Of a stretch of 64,000 bases of DNA, positions 18,826 through 27,019 are shown one piece after another. The translations under genes were made by a program, and so were the position numbers. Origin of the DNA: Lachnospiraceae bacterium G11 (GTDB lineage Bacteria; Bacillota; Clostridia; Lachnospirales; Lachnospiraceae); contig FMWZ01000004.1 of assembly GCA_900103495.1 (NCBI GenBank), positions 248,001 to 312,000 on the forward strand, written 5' to 3'. The notes under the pieces were generated by a model that was not told the origin of the DNA, searched no databases, and saw nothing but the letters and a program-made list of their open reading frames with translations. Position 1 is the first letter of the stretch. Every line of letters starts with the position of its first letter.

Positions 18826-19350
18826 ATGTTATTTGATTTGTCAGATGTTCTGACAACCGAAGGAAAAGTCATTAATATTGACGTTAATCCGGTGGTTGAC
18901 ACGATTTCTTATCAAGGCAATGCTTATGTTAAGAAACAGGCGAACCCCTTTAAACTCATTGCAACCAATATAGGAGGCGATAAGGTATTACTTGAAGGGG
19001 ATGCGGAGTTCCTTCTTGAAGGTGAGTGTGACAGATGTTTATCTGAAACACAGTTTACGGTTTCATTTCACATTGAACGTGAGATAGAGGATTGTAAGGG
19101 AGCCGAGAGAAGTTCAGACGATGAGAATGTCGATGTTCTTAACGGTAATTTACTTGATACAGAAACATTAATTAACAATGAGATTTTTATGAATCTGCCT
19201 GATAAGGTTTTATGTAAGCCTGACTGCAAGGGACTTTGTCCTAAATGCGGGGCTAACCTGAATGAGAGAGATTGCGGATGTGATACTTTTGTTCCTGATC
19301 CTCGTATGGCAGCAATAAAAGATATCTTCAACGCGAAAAGGGAGGTGTAA
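18826..19350 (+). CDS. yceD: YceD/DUF177 family protein
   Basis: A 174-residue protein of the DUF177 family, which in Escherichia coli and plants is linked to 23S rRNA accumulation. The core is LEGECDRCLSE at mid-length, and two further cysteine pairs (CKPDCKGLCPKCG and CGC) near the C-terminus suggest metal binding. It precedes rpmF by 2 bases, the classic gene order. The gene that often comes next (plsX) is absent. Confidence 0.92.
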   Translation: MLFDLSDVLTTEGKVINIDVNPVVDTISYQGNAYVKKQANPFKLIATNIGGDKVLLEGDAEFLLEGECDRCLSETQFTVSFHIEREIEDCKGAERSSDDENVDVLNGNLLDTETLINNEIFMNLPDKVLCKPDCKGLCPKCGANLNERDCGCDTFVPDPRMAAIKDIFNAKREV

Positions 19351-19352
19351 CG

Positions 19353-19535
19353 ATGTCTATTTGTCCCAAGAACAAATCCTCAAAATCTCACAGAGATAAA
19401 AGAAGAGCAAACTGGAAGATGACTGCTCCTACATTGGTTAAGTGCAGCAAGTGTGGCGCATTAATGATGCCTCACAGAGTTTGCAAGGCATGCGGTTCTT
19501 ACAATAAGAAAGAAATCATCTCAGTTGAGAACTAA
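19353..19535 (+). CDS. rpmF: 50S ribosomal protein L32
   Basis: A 60-residue L32 with the usual basic start (KNKSSKSHRDKRRANWK) and a zinc ribbon CSKCG...CKACG. GGGAGG lies before the ATG. It is the end of the operon, followed by a strong terminator. Confidence 0.97.
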   Translation: MSICPKNKSSKSHRDKRRANWKMTAPTLVKCSKCGALMMPHRVCKACGSYNKKEIISVEN

Positions 19536-19550
19536 TAATGTTTATGAATT

Positions 19551-19580
19551 TGAGCCTTCCCATTGGGAAGGCTCATTTTA
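19551..19580 (+). terminator. Terminator after rpmF
   Basis: Perfect 10-bp stem tgagccttcc / ggaaggctca with a 5-base loop and T-rich tail. Confidence 0.85.
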
Positions 19581-19581
19581 C

Positions 19582-19610
19582 TTGATTAAAGTATTTCTAT
19601 ACTCTATAAT
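19582..19610 (+). promoter_or_regulatory. Promoter of zinc-ribbon membrane protein
   Basis: TTGATT (19582-19587), 17-base spacer, TATAAT (19605-19610), directly after the rpmF terminator. Confidence 0.75.
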
Positions 19611-19645
19611 TAGTATGATTATACTCACTAAGGAGGAATATCCAA

Positions 19646-20155
19646 ATGAAAAATTGTCCTAATTGTAATGCTCAGCTTCCTGATGATGCGGTATTCTGCA
19701 CATCTTGCGGAACAAGCTTAAACGGCCCTTCACCTGCAGGAAACCAGCAGAATGCAAACCCTAACTTCCAGCAGGGTAATTACCAGTATCAGCAGGCTCC
19801 TTACATTCAGCCCTGGGATCATACCGCTGAGTTTGATGCCAAGGATGTTTCTGACAATAAAGTGCTGGCTATGCTTCTTTACCTTGTTGGTGGATTTGCT
19901 ATTATATATGCGCTTTTGGGAGGCCAGAAATCCGAATACCTTATGTTCCACGTGAGACAGAACCTTAAGTTCCTTGTATGTGAAACATTACTTCTTATTG
20001 TAGGCGCACTTCTTTGCTGGACCATTATTGTTCCCATTGCTGCAGGAATCTGTATTCTTATTCTTGCTGTAGTAAAGATTATCTGCTTCTTCCAGATTTG
20101 CTCCAACAAGTCTGTAGAGCCTGCAATTATCCGTTCACTTACTTTCCTTAAGTAA
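19646..20155 (+). CDS. Zinc-ribbon membrane protein (DUF4870-like)
   Basis: A 169-residue protein starting with a zinc ribbon (CPNCNAQLPDDAVFCTSCG, residues 4-22). A Gln/Asn/Pro-rich linker follows, then two or three hydrophobic segments (about 72-88 and 105-150). The segment YLMFHVRQNLKFLVCETLL resembles small membrane proteins of the DUF4870 group. Function unknown. It stands alone between a promoter and a terminator. AAGGAGG supports the start. Confidence 0.75.
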   Translation: MKNCPNCNAQLPDDAVFCTSCGTSLNGPSPAGNQQNANPNFQQGNYQYQQAPYIQPWDHTAEFDAKDVSDNKVLAMLLYLVGGFAIIYALLGGQKSEYLMFHVRQNLKFLVCETLLLIVGALLCWTIIVPIAAGICILILAVVKIICFFQICSNKSVEPAIIRSLTFLK

Positions 20156-20180
20156 TTAAATGGATTGATTACAAAGTTAA

Positions 20181-20213
20181 CTGCTCGAACGTAAAAGTTC
20201 GGGCAGCTTTTTT
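20181..20213 (+). terminator. Terminator after zinc-ribbon protein
   Basis: Stem ctgctcgaac / gttcgggcag (one G-T pair), 6-base loop, then seven T residues. Confidence 0.87.
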
Positions 20214-20249
20214 GTGCATTTTTTTGCCTCAAACATACTTTATAAGTCA

Positions 20250-20278
20250 TTGACGTTGTATGTAATAAGTTTTATACT
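20250..20278 (+). promoter_or_regulatory. Promoter of nrdD-nrdG-dut
   Basis: TTGACG (20250-20255), 17-base spacer, TATACT (20273-20278). The leader before nrdD is about 125 nt and contains the palindromic element at 20311-20356. Confidence 0.72.
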
Positions 20279-20310
20279 ACTAGATGTGGGGAAAAATGTG
20301 ATTGGAATAA

Positions 20311-20356
20311 CAATATGTTGCGGAATCGTAACATATGTTACAGAATTGTTCTGTAA
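20311..20356 (+). promoter_or_regulatory. Candidate operator ahead of nrdD (overlapping palindromes, NrdR-box-like)
   Basis: Two copies of a 16-base motif, atatgttgcggaatcg (20313-20328) and atatgttacagaattg (20333-20348), differ at three positions and are spaced 20 bases apart, about two helical turns. Two perfect palindromes overlap the second copy: gtaacatatgttac (20328-20341) and ttacagaa-ttg-ttctgtaa (20338-20356). The first copy with its flank reads caatatgttg, matching the NrdR core CWATATATWG (from memory) at 9 of 10 positions. The element lies downstream of the promoter, so a bound protein would act as a roadblock, or another promoter exists. NrdR is an inference; another dimeric regulator is possible. 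Confidence 0.5.
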
Positions 20357-20409
20357 TTTGTGAAATGATTGAAATATAGCCGATCAGGTGTATTGGGAGG
20401 AATAAAAAA

Positions 20410-22590
20410 GTGCAGGATAAGAAGGATATCGATTTGACTAATTACGGTGAAAAATTCAAACCCAACTTGGATGTAAAAGTTGTAAAGAAGGACGGCAGCC
20501 TTGAGAACTTTAATGTTCAGAAGGTAATTGATGCCGTTGGGAAGAGTGCTTACAGAGCCCTTACAAAGTTTACCTCGGAAGAGAAAGAATCAATTTGCAA
20601 ATATGTAATTGAGAAAGTTAACGAGATGGATCAGGAAGAGATTCCCATCCCCGTTATGCATAACATAGTTGAGAGTGCTCTCGAGAAGGTTAAACCAATT
20701 GTGGCCAAGAGCTACAGAGATTATCGTAACTACAAGCAGGATTTCGTAAGAATGCTTGATGACGTCTATAAGAAGAGTCAGTCTATCATGTATATTGGTG
20801 ACAAGGAGAATGCAAATACAGATTCTGCCCTTGTATCTACCAAGAGAAGTCTCATTTTTAACCAGTTAAATAAAGAACTCTACCAGAAATTCTTCATGAC
20901 CACAGAGGAAATTCAGGCGTGCCGTGACGGCTACATTTATGTACACGATATGTCCGCAAGAAGAGATACCATGAACTGTTGTCTTTTCGATGTGGAACAT
21001 GTGTTATCCGGTGGATTTGAGATGGGTAACATCTGGTACAACGAGCCTAAGTCTTTGGATGTTGCTTTCGATGTAATCGGAGATATCGTCCTTTCTGCAG
21101 CAAGTCAGCAGTATGGTGGATTTACTGTTCCTTCTGTTGATTTGATACTTGAACCCTACGCTGAGAAATCCTATGCGAAATATATAGAGAAGTACAGAAG
21201 ACTTGGAATAGATGATGATGTGGCCGAGCAGGAAGCATATAAGGATGTTGTAAGAGAGTTTGAACAGGGCTTCCAGGGCTGGGAGTACAAGTTTAATACC
21301 GTGGCATCCAGCCGTGGAGATTATCCTTTCATTACTGTTACCGCAGGTACAGGAACCGGAAGATTTGCAAAGCTTGCAACGATTTCCATGTTAAATGTCA
21401 GAAGAAGAGGACAGGGTAAGGCAGATCATAAGAAGCCTGTGCTTTTCCCTAAGATTGTATTCTTATACGATGAGAATTTACATGGCCCCGGTAAACCTCT
21501 CGAGGATGTATTTGAAGCCGGAGTAAGATGTTCAGCCAAGACCATGTATCCTGACTGGCTGTCTCTTACCGGAAAGGGATATGTGGCCGGAATTTATAAA
21601 CAGTACGGGAAGATTATATCCCCCATGGGATGCAGAGCATTCCTTTCACCCTGGTATGAGAGGGGCGGAATGCATCCTGCAGATGATAAGGATGAGCCTA
21701 TCTTTGTGGGCAGATTCAATATAGGTGCGGTTTCACTTCACCTTCCCATGATTCTTGCTAAGGCAAGAAAGGAGTCTAAGGACTTCTATGAGGTTCTCGA
21801 TTATTATCTTGAATTAATCAGACAGCTTCATATAAGAACTTACGCTTACCTTGGTGAGCTTCGCGCGTCCACCAACCCTCTTGCATACTGTGAGGGAGGC
21901 TTCTACGGAGGACATTTGGGCCTCCATGATAAGATTAAGCCCCTTCTTAAATCGGCAACTGCTTCATTCGGAATTACTGCTCTCAATGAATTGCAGGAGT
22001 TATACAACGGTAAGTCCCTTGTAGAAGATGGAGCTTTTGCTGTGGAAGTTCTTGAGCATATCAATAACAAGATTGCTCAGTTTAAGGAAGAAGACGGCAA
22101 TCTGTATGCTATCTACGGTACACCTGCCGAGAATCTTTGCGGACTTCAGATTAAGCAGTTCAGAAAGAAATATGGAATTATCGAAGGCGTTTCGGACAGA
22201 GAATATGTAAGTAATTCATTCCATTGTCATGTTGCCGAGGATATAACACCTATTCAGAAACAGGATTTGGAGAACAGATTCTGGGATCTTTCAAACGGCG
22301 GCAAGATTCAATATGTAAAGTATCCTATTGACTATAACATTGATGCGGTCAAAACTCTCATTCACAGAGCGATGGATATGGGATTCTATGAGGGAGTCAA
22401 TCTTTCCCTTGCATACTGTGACGATTGCGGACATGAAGAACTTGAGATGGATGTCTGCCCCGTTTGCGGAAGCAGAAACCTCACCAAGATTGACAGAATG
22501 AACGGATATTTAAGTTATTCCAGAGTTCATGGTGATACCAGACTCAATGATGCCAAGATGGCCGAAATTGCCGAGAGGAAGTCGATGTAA
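20410..22590 (+). CDS. nrdD: Anaerobic (class III) ribonucleoside-triphosphate reductase
   Basis: NrdD (726 aa) reduces ribonucleotides to deoxyribonucleotides under anaerobic conditions using a glycyl radical. Residues about 15-110 form an ATP-cone regulatory domain (VVKKDGSLENFNVQKVIDAV). The C-terminal zinc site is CDDCG...CPVCG. The glycyl radical residue is G699 in RMNGYLSYSR. The start is GTG at 20410 with GGGAGG 10 bases upstream. nrdG begins 1 base after the stop. Confidence 0.95.
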   Translation: MQDKKDIDLTNYGEKFKPNLDVKVVKKDGSLENFNVQKVIDAVGKSAYRALTKFTSEEKESICKYVIEKVNEMDQEEIPIPVMHNIVESALEKVKPIVAKSYRDYRNYKQDFVRMLDDVYKKSQSIMYIGDKENANTDSALVSTKRSLIFNQLNKELYQKFFMTTEEIQACRDGYIYVHDMSARRDTMNCCLFDVEHVLSGGFEMGNIWYNEPKSLDVAFDVIGDIVLSAASQQYGGFTVPSVDLILEPYAEKSYAKYIEKYRRLGIDDDVAEQEAYKDVVREFEQGFQGWEYKFNTVASSRGDYPFITVTAGTGTGRFAKLATISMLNVRRRGQGKADHKKPVLFPKIVFLYDENLHGPGKPLEDVFEAGVRCSAKTMYPDWLSLTGKGYVAGIYKQYGKIISPMGCRAFLSPWYERGGMHPADDKDEPIFVGRFNIGAVSLHLPMILAKARKESKDFYEVLDYYLELIRQLHIRTYAYLGELRASTNPLAYCEGGFYGGHLGLHDKIKPLLKSATASFGITALNELQELYNGKSLVEDGAFAVEVLEHINNKIAQFKEEDGNLYAIYGTPAENLCGLQIKQFRKKYGIIEGVSDREYVSNSFHCHVAEDITPIQKQDLENRFWDLSNGGKIQYVKYPIDYNIDAVKTLIHRAMDMGFYEGVNLSLAYCDDCGHEELEMDVCPVCGSRNLTKIDRMNGYLSYSRVHGDTRLNDAKMAEIAERKSM

Positions 22591-22591
22591 A

Positions 22592-23137
22592 ATGCGATAC
22601 CATAATATAACCAAGGACGACATGCGCAACGGCGATGGCTTAAGAGTTGTACTTTGGCTTGCGGGCTGTTCCCATTGTTGCAAGGGTTGTCAGAATCCAA
22701 TTACCTGGGATGCCAACGACGGTATTCTTTTTGACGAAAGCGCCAAGCAGGAGATTTTTGATCAGCTTTCCAAACCATATATTTCAGGAATTACTTTTTC
22801 CGGAGGAGATCCCATGTATTGTTCCAATAAGGAAGAAGTCGGGAAGCTGATGGTTGAAATCAAGGAGAAGTTCCCTGACAAAACCATATGGGTATATACG
22901 GGAGATATGTGGGAGTCCTGTGTGAATTATCCCTATATTGAATATATTGATGTTCTTGTTGACGGTGAATTCATCCTGGAGCAAAGGGACGTAAAGCTCC
23001 TTTGGAAGGGCAGCAAGAATCAGCGCGTAATAGATGTCAAAGAAAGTTTAAAGAATAAGGACAAAGCACCGGTTCTTCACTGCGGCGATTATTATGCTGA
23101 AACATATACGCCTTTAAAAGAACCAGACTGCTGTTAA
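22592..23137 (+). CDS. nrdG: Anaerobic ribonucleotide reductase activase
   Basis: NrdG (181 aa) is a radical SAM enzyme that installs the glycyl radical on NrdD. The iron-sulfur motif CSHCCKGC (C-x3-C-x2-C) and the SAM-contact motif TFSGGDP are intact. The true start is ATG 22592 (MRYHNITKDDMRNGDG), with GAGAGG upstream, one base after the nrdD stop. An in-frame upstream ATG at 22529 lies within nrdD and is unlikely. Confidence 0.95.
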   Translation: MRYHNITKDDMRNGDGLRVVLWLAGCSHCCKGCQNPITWDANDGILFDESAKQEIFDQLSKPYISGITFSGGDPMYCSNKEEVGKLMVEIKEKFPDKTIWVYTGDMWESCVNYPYIEYIDVLVDGEFILEQRDVKLLWKGSKNQRVIDVKESLKNKDKAPVLHCGDYYAETYTPLKEPDCC

Positions 23138-23148
23138 TAAGGATTAAT

Positions 23149-23661
23149 ATGAACAGAATAGCCAAGTTTATGAAGGTGAGCAAAGATTTGTTTATCGATG
23201 CCATTACCGATGATTTTAAGGATATAAGCTGGGAAGAAGCAGCCGTAATATATGAAGACATTATTCTTCCCGTAAGGGGTACTGCAGGAAGTGCCGGTTA
23301 TGATTTTAAAATGCCGGTTTCTCTGACCCTGAAACCCGGAGAAACCGCCAAAATTCCTACGGGAATCAGAGCCAGAATGGAAAACGGCTGGGTACTTATG
23401 GTATTCCCAAGAAGCGGTTTAGGATTTAAATACAGGTTACAGCTTAACAATACTGTCGGAATTATTGACAGTGATTATTTTAACTCAGACAATGAGGGTC
23501 ACATCTTTATCAAGATGACCAACGATTCCAATGAAGGAAAGACCATTGAACTTAAAAAGGGCGATGGCTTTGCTCAGGGTATATTTGTTCCCTTCGGCCT
23601 TACTGAGGATGATGATTGTACCGCAGACAGAAACGGTGGTTTTGGAAGCACCGGAGCTTAA
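23149..23661 (+). CDS. dut: dUTP diphosphatase
   Basis: A 170-residue trimeric-type dUTPase, which hydrolyses dUTP to dUMP. It has the conserved motifs in order: AGYDFK, PRSGLGFK, NTVGIIDSDY, KGDGFAQG and the C-terminal GGFGSTG. The N-terminal 40 residues are a little longer than the minimal enzyme. It completes a compact deoxynucleotide operon with nrdDG (11-base gap). Confidence 0.93.
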   Translation: MNRIAKFMKVSKDLFIDAITDDFKDISWEEAAVIYEDIILPVRGTAGSAGYDFKMPVSLTLKPGETAKIPTGIRARMENGWVLMVFPRSGLGFKYRLQLNNTVGIIDSDYFNSDNEGHIFIKMTNDSNEGKTIELKKGDGFAQGIFVPFGLTEDDDCTADRNGGFGSTGA

Positions 23662-23702
23662 ATATATGTAGTTTTCATTACTACTTTATGCGTTTGCGAT
23701 TA

Positions 23703-23731
23703 TTGACACACCTGCCATTCAATGCTACAAT
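23703..23731 (+). promoter_or_regulatory. Promoter of degV-family gene
   Basis: TTGACA (23703-23708), 17-base spacer, TACAAT (23726-23731), 38 bases before the start codon. Confidence 0.83.
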
Positions 23732-23769
23732 GAAACCCGTATTCAGTTTAAAATGACGGAGGAGTAGCA

Positions 23770-24633
23770 ATGTTTCAGATTATTACAGATTCGACCACAG
23801 ATTTACCCGAATCATATTTTAAAGAACATAATATTAAGGTTGTAAACCTTAAATGTATTATTGACGGTGTGCAGTACGGTGTTGACAAGTTCCTTTCTTC
23901 CGATGAGTTTTATTCACTTATCAGAGGCGGAAAGATGCCTACCACTTCACAGGTTAATCCCGATGAGGCTTATAAGGCTATCGAGGAAGTGCTTGAAAAG
24001 GGTAACGAAATCCTTATTGTGGCTTTCTCTTCCGGACTAAGCGGAACATATAACAGTTTCAGACTCGCTGCGGAGGAAATCAAGGCAGATTATCCCGATG
24101 CTGATATTCTTGTTGTGGACACCCTTGCAGCTTCTCTTGGAGAAGGACTTCTCCTTGACTATGCAATAAGAATGAGAGATGCAGGCAAGAGCATGAGAGA
24201 AACCAGAGACTGGCTTGAGGCTCATAAGAATAATCTGGTTCACATGTTTACGGTTGATGATCTTAACCATCTCTACAGAGGCGGAAGAGTTTCCAAGACA
24301 GTGGCAATCATTGGTACTATTGCAGGTATCAAGCCTGTTCTTCACGTAGATTACGAAGGCCATCTTATTCCTTTAAGAAATGTAAGAGGACGTAAGAAAT
24401 CTCTTACGGCTCTGGTTGATGATATGGAAGCCAAGATGGGCAGCTTTAAGGATAAGAATGATGTTGTATTCATCAGCCACGGCGACTGCTATGATGACGC
24501 CAAATTTGTAGCTGATGAAATTGAGAAGAGATTCGGAAAGAAGGAGTTCTTATTTAATGCCCTCGGACCTGTTATCGGTTCTCATGCAGGCCCCGGAACT
24601 GTTGCTTTATTCTTCCTTGGAGATGAAAAATAA
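23770..24633 (+). CDS. DegV family fatty-acid-binding protein
   Basis: A 287-residue DegV protein. Family features include FQIITDSTTDLPESY at the N-terminus, MPTTSQVNPDE, AFSSGLSGTYNS and the C-terminal VIGSHAGPGTVALFF. DegV (FakB-like) proteins bind a fatty acid and can present it to FakA kinase for phosphorylation. No fakA is nearby. It is a single-gene unit between its own promoter and terminator. Confidence 0.92.
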   Translation: MFQIITDSTTDLPESYFKEHNIKVVNLKCIIDGVQYGVDKFLSSDEFYSLIRGGKMPTTSQVNPDEAYKAIEEVLEKGNEILIVAFSSGLSGTYNSFRLAAEEIKADYPDADILVVDTLAASLGEGLLLDYAIRMRDAGKSMRETRDWLEAHKNNLVHMFTVDDLNHLYRGGRVSKTVAIIGTIAGIKPVLHVDYEGHLIPLRNVRGRKKSLTALVDDMEAKMGSFKDKNDVVFISHGDCYDDAKFVADEIEKRFGKKEFLFNALGPVIGSHAGPGTVALFFLGDEK

Positions 24634-24650
24634 TTTCGAAATGTATGTTA

Positions 24651-24675
24651 AGCGGTGGTGTAAACCACCGCTTTT
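24651..24675 (+). terminator. Terminator after degV-family gene
   Basis: Stem agcggtggt / accaccgct with a short loop, then five T. A TATAAT at 24681-24686, just beyond, may be the -10 box of pepF; its -35 is not clear. Confidence 0.85.
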
Positions 24676-24722
24676 TGTTGTATAATAGGCATTGCGTTAG
24701 TGTTTAACAGGAGGTAATTGTA

Positions 24723-26483
24723 ATGAATAAAGAATGGAGTTTGGATGTTTTATATAAAGGTTTAGATGATCCGAAGTACAAAGAAGACGTTAAGAAGTTT
24801 GAGGGAATGGCTGATTTTCTCAAAAATGAGTATGAAAATGCTCTTAAACTTGATGATGTCAATAAGGTTAAGACCTTACTTCTTGCTGAGGAGGAATACG
24901 TAGGACTCGCATATAAGCTTTTTGCCTTTACCATGCTTTATCTTGCAACAAACGGTGATGATGGTGATGCAATGGCTTCAAGAGACAAGCTTTCAAGAAT
25001 AGACTCCGGCTGTACGGGAATCGATACCGTTATCAGAAAAGAACTTGGAAGAATCACAAATCTTACGGCTCTTTGCGAGAAGGATTCCCTTATTAATGAG
25101 TACAGATTCCTGCTTGAAGAGAATATTGAGAAATGCAAGCATATGTTAAGCGATGCCGAGGAAGAAATGATTTCGGTTATGAATTCCTATGCAGGTAATG
25201 CCTGGGGTAATTTCAGGGATTATATGACTTCAAACGTTAAGCTTGACTATGAGGATAAGGAATTAACACTTACAGAACTTCGAAACCTTGCTTACAGTTC
25301 TGATTCCAAGGTCAGAAAAGCTGCATATGAGGCGGAGATAGCAGGTTATAAGAAGTTCGAAGAGGCTGTGGCTTTTTCCTTGAATAACATTAAGAATCAG
25401 GTTATCGAAATAGGAAAGAGAAGAGGATATGAATCGCCCCTTTCCGAAGCGCTGTTTAAGTCCAGAATGAAAAAGGAAACTCTTGATGCCATGATGAATG
25501 CAATCAAAGAGTATATTCCCAAGCTCAGAGATTTCTACAAGGCTAAAGCAAAGGCTTTGGGACATAAGAACGGACTTCCCTGGTATGACCTTTATGCTCC
25601 CACAGGAAGCTTTGACAGAGAGTTTACAACTGAAGAATGCAGAGATTATCTGATTAAGTGTTTCAGCGCTTTTTCACCTGATATGGCTGATCTTATGAAG
25701 GAAGCTTTTGATGATAGCTGGATTGATTTCTTCCCTAAGAAGGGTAAACTTGGTGGCGCTTTTGACTATGAGCTTCTGGGATTCGGTCAGAGCCGTGTTC
25801 TTACCAACTTTGACGGCAAATTCGGTTCGGTAGATACACTTGCACATGAACTTGGCCATGCTTTCCATGACAGACAGATTAAGGATCAGAGAATTCTTAA
25901 TCATGATTACACCATGCCCATTGCCGAGACTGCCTCAACCTTTAATGAGACATTCCTTGGCCACTATGCAATGAATGAAGCGGATGACAATGCCAAGATC
26001 AGTCTCCTTGACAGCTCACTTACCGAGTCATTGCAGTGCATTATTGATATAACTTCAAGATACATTTTTGAAACCAATGTATTTGAGAAATGCCAGGATA
26101 AATTCCTTATGCCTGATGATTTGAATGAGATTATGATTAATGCTCAGAAGGAAACCTATGGCGATGCCCTGGATCCCAAATACATGCACAGATATATGTG
26201 GGCATGCAAGAGCCACTATTACTCAAGTGATCTCAGCTTTTACAATTTCCCTTACGCTTTCGGCCTTCTTTTCTCTCAGGGTCTTTATGCTCTGTATCTC
26301 AAAGAGGGTGATGAATTCGTTAAGAAGTATGAAAAGATGCTTCACGACACCGTTTCATGCTCGATTGAAGACTGCGGAAAGGCAATGGGCGTAGACCTTA
26401 CCAAGCCTGATTTCTGGAGAAACTCTCTCGAAATCGTAGCGAAAGATGTGGAAGAATATTGTAAACTTACAAATTTTAGATAA
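24723..26483 (+). CDS. pepF: Oligoendopeptidase F (M3 family)
   Basis: A 586-residue zinc metallopeptidase that cuts oligopeptides in the cytoplasm. The zinc motif HELGH is at residues 375-379, with the third ligand glutamate expected in ETASTFNE. The N-terminal helical cap and the C-terminal YPYAFG-type segment (NFPYAFGLLFSQGLY) match the PepF/M3B group. AGGAGG precedes the ATG. No signal peptide. No terminator is seen after it. Confidence 0.95.
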   Translation: MNKEWSLDVLYKGLDDPKYKEDVKKFEGMADFLKNEYENALKLDDVNKVKTLLLAEEEYVGLAYKLFAFTMLYLATNGDDGDAMASRDKLSRIDSGCTGIDTVIRKELGRITNLTALCEKDSLINEYRFLLEENIEKCKHMLSDAEEEMISVMNSYAGNAWGNFRDYMTSNVKLDYEDKELTLTELRNLAYSSDSKVRKAAYEAEIAGYKKFEEAVAFSLNNIKNQVIEIGKRRGYESPLSEALFKSRMKKETLDAMMNAIKEYIPKLRDFYKAKAKALGHKNGLPWYDLYAPTGSFDREFTTEECRDYLIKCFSAFSPDMADLMKEAFDDSWIDFFPKKGKLGGAFDYELLGFGQSRVLTNFDGKFGSVDTLAHELGHAFHDRQIKDQRILNHDYTMPIAETASTFNETFLGHYAMNEADDNAKISLLDSSLTESLQCIIDITSRYIFETNVFEKCQDKFLMPDDLNEIMINAQKETYGDALDPKYMHRYMWACKSHYYSSDLSFYNFPYAFGLLFSQGLYALYLKEGDEFVKKYEKMLHDTVSCSIEDCGKAMGVDLTKPDFWRNSLEIVAKDVEEYCKLTNFR

Positions 26484-26551
26484 ATAATTCGTGACTTTAG
26501 CGCGATATTGTGTTAAACTACTTTTTAAGTCTAAGAACTATATAAAAAGGG

Positions 26552-26580
26552 TTGCCCCAAACGCTAATATTGTGTATCAT
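26552..26580 (+). promoter_or_regulatory. Promoter of yajC
   Basis: TTGCCC (26552-26557), 17-base spacer, TATCAT (26575-26580), 36 bases before the yajC start. Confidence 0.6.
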
Positions 26581-26616
26581 AAAACTTGTATTTTAACATT
26601 TACAGGAGGCAAATAA

Positions 26617-26940
26617 ATGGGCATTCTATTAACAGCAGATGCAGCTGCTCAGGGTAGCTCCCTGACAAGCACCTTGTTTATGGTCGGCTGGCTGGTCATT
26701 ATCGTTGCATTTTTCTATTTTGCAATGATTCGTCCTCAGAAGAAGGAGCAGAAACAGAAACAGGAGATGCTTGGAAGCCTTGAGATTGGAGACAGCGTAC
26801 TTACAACTTCAGGTTTCTACGGTGTTGTTATCGATATTAACGATGATACGGTTATTGTTGAGTTCGGAAACAATAAGAACTGCCGTATCCCTATGGCTAA
26901 AACAGCCATCAACCAGGTTGAGAAGGCCAGTGACCTATAA
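26617..26940 (+). CDS. yajC: Preprotein translocase subunit YajC
   Basis: A 107-residue YajC with one membrane segment (about 18-40, LFMVGWLVIIVAFFYFAM) followed by the family sequence IRPQKKEQKQ and the small beta domain GDSVLTTSGFYGVV. YajC associates with the SecDF part of the translocon. secD/secF are not adjacent. GGAGG lies before the ATG and a terminator follows directly. Confidence 0.94.
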   Translation: MGILLTADAAAQGSSLTSTLFMVGWLVIIVAFFYFAMIRPQKKEQKQKQEMLGSLEIGDSVLTTSGFYGVVIDINDDTVIVEFGNNKNCRIPMAKTAINQVEKASDL

Positions 26941-26954
26941 TTAACGTAAAGCAG

Positions 26955-26986
26955 AATCCTGTGTCGCATAAGACACAGGATTTTTG
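26955..26986 (+). terminator. Terminator after yajC
   Basis: Perfect 11-bp stem aatcctgtgtc / gacacaggatt, 6-base loop, T-rich tail. Confidence 0.9.
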
Positions 26987-27019
26987 TCTATAAGAAATTA
27001 CATTTCAGGAGAGTTTGAT

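Noticed and set aside
22529-22591. Upstream ATG extending nrdG into nrdD
   Set aside because: The added residues are unlike any NrdG, and the ATG at 22592 has a ribosome site and the family N-terminus.
26984-27019. N-terminal extension of leuB
   Set aside because: It starts inside the yajC terminator tail, and the family start with a good ribosome site is at 27020.
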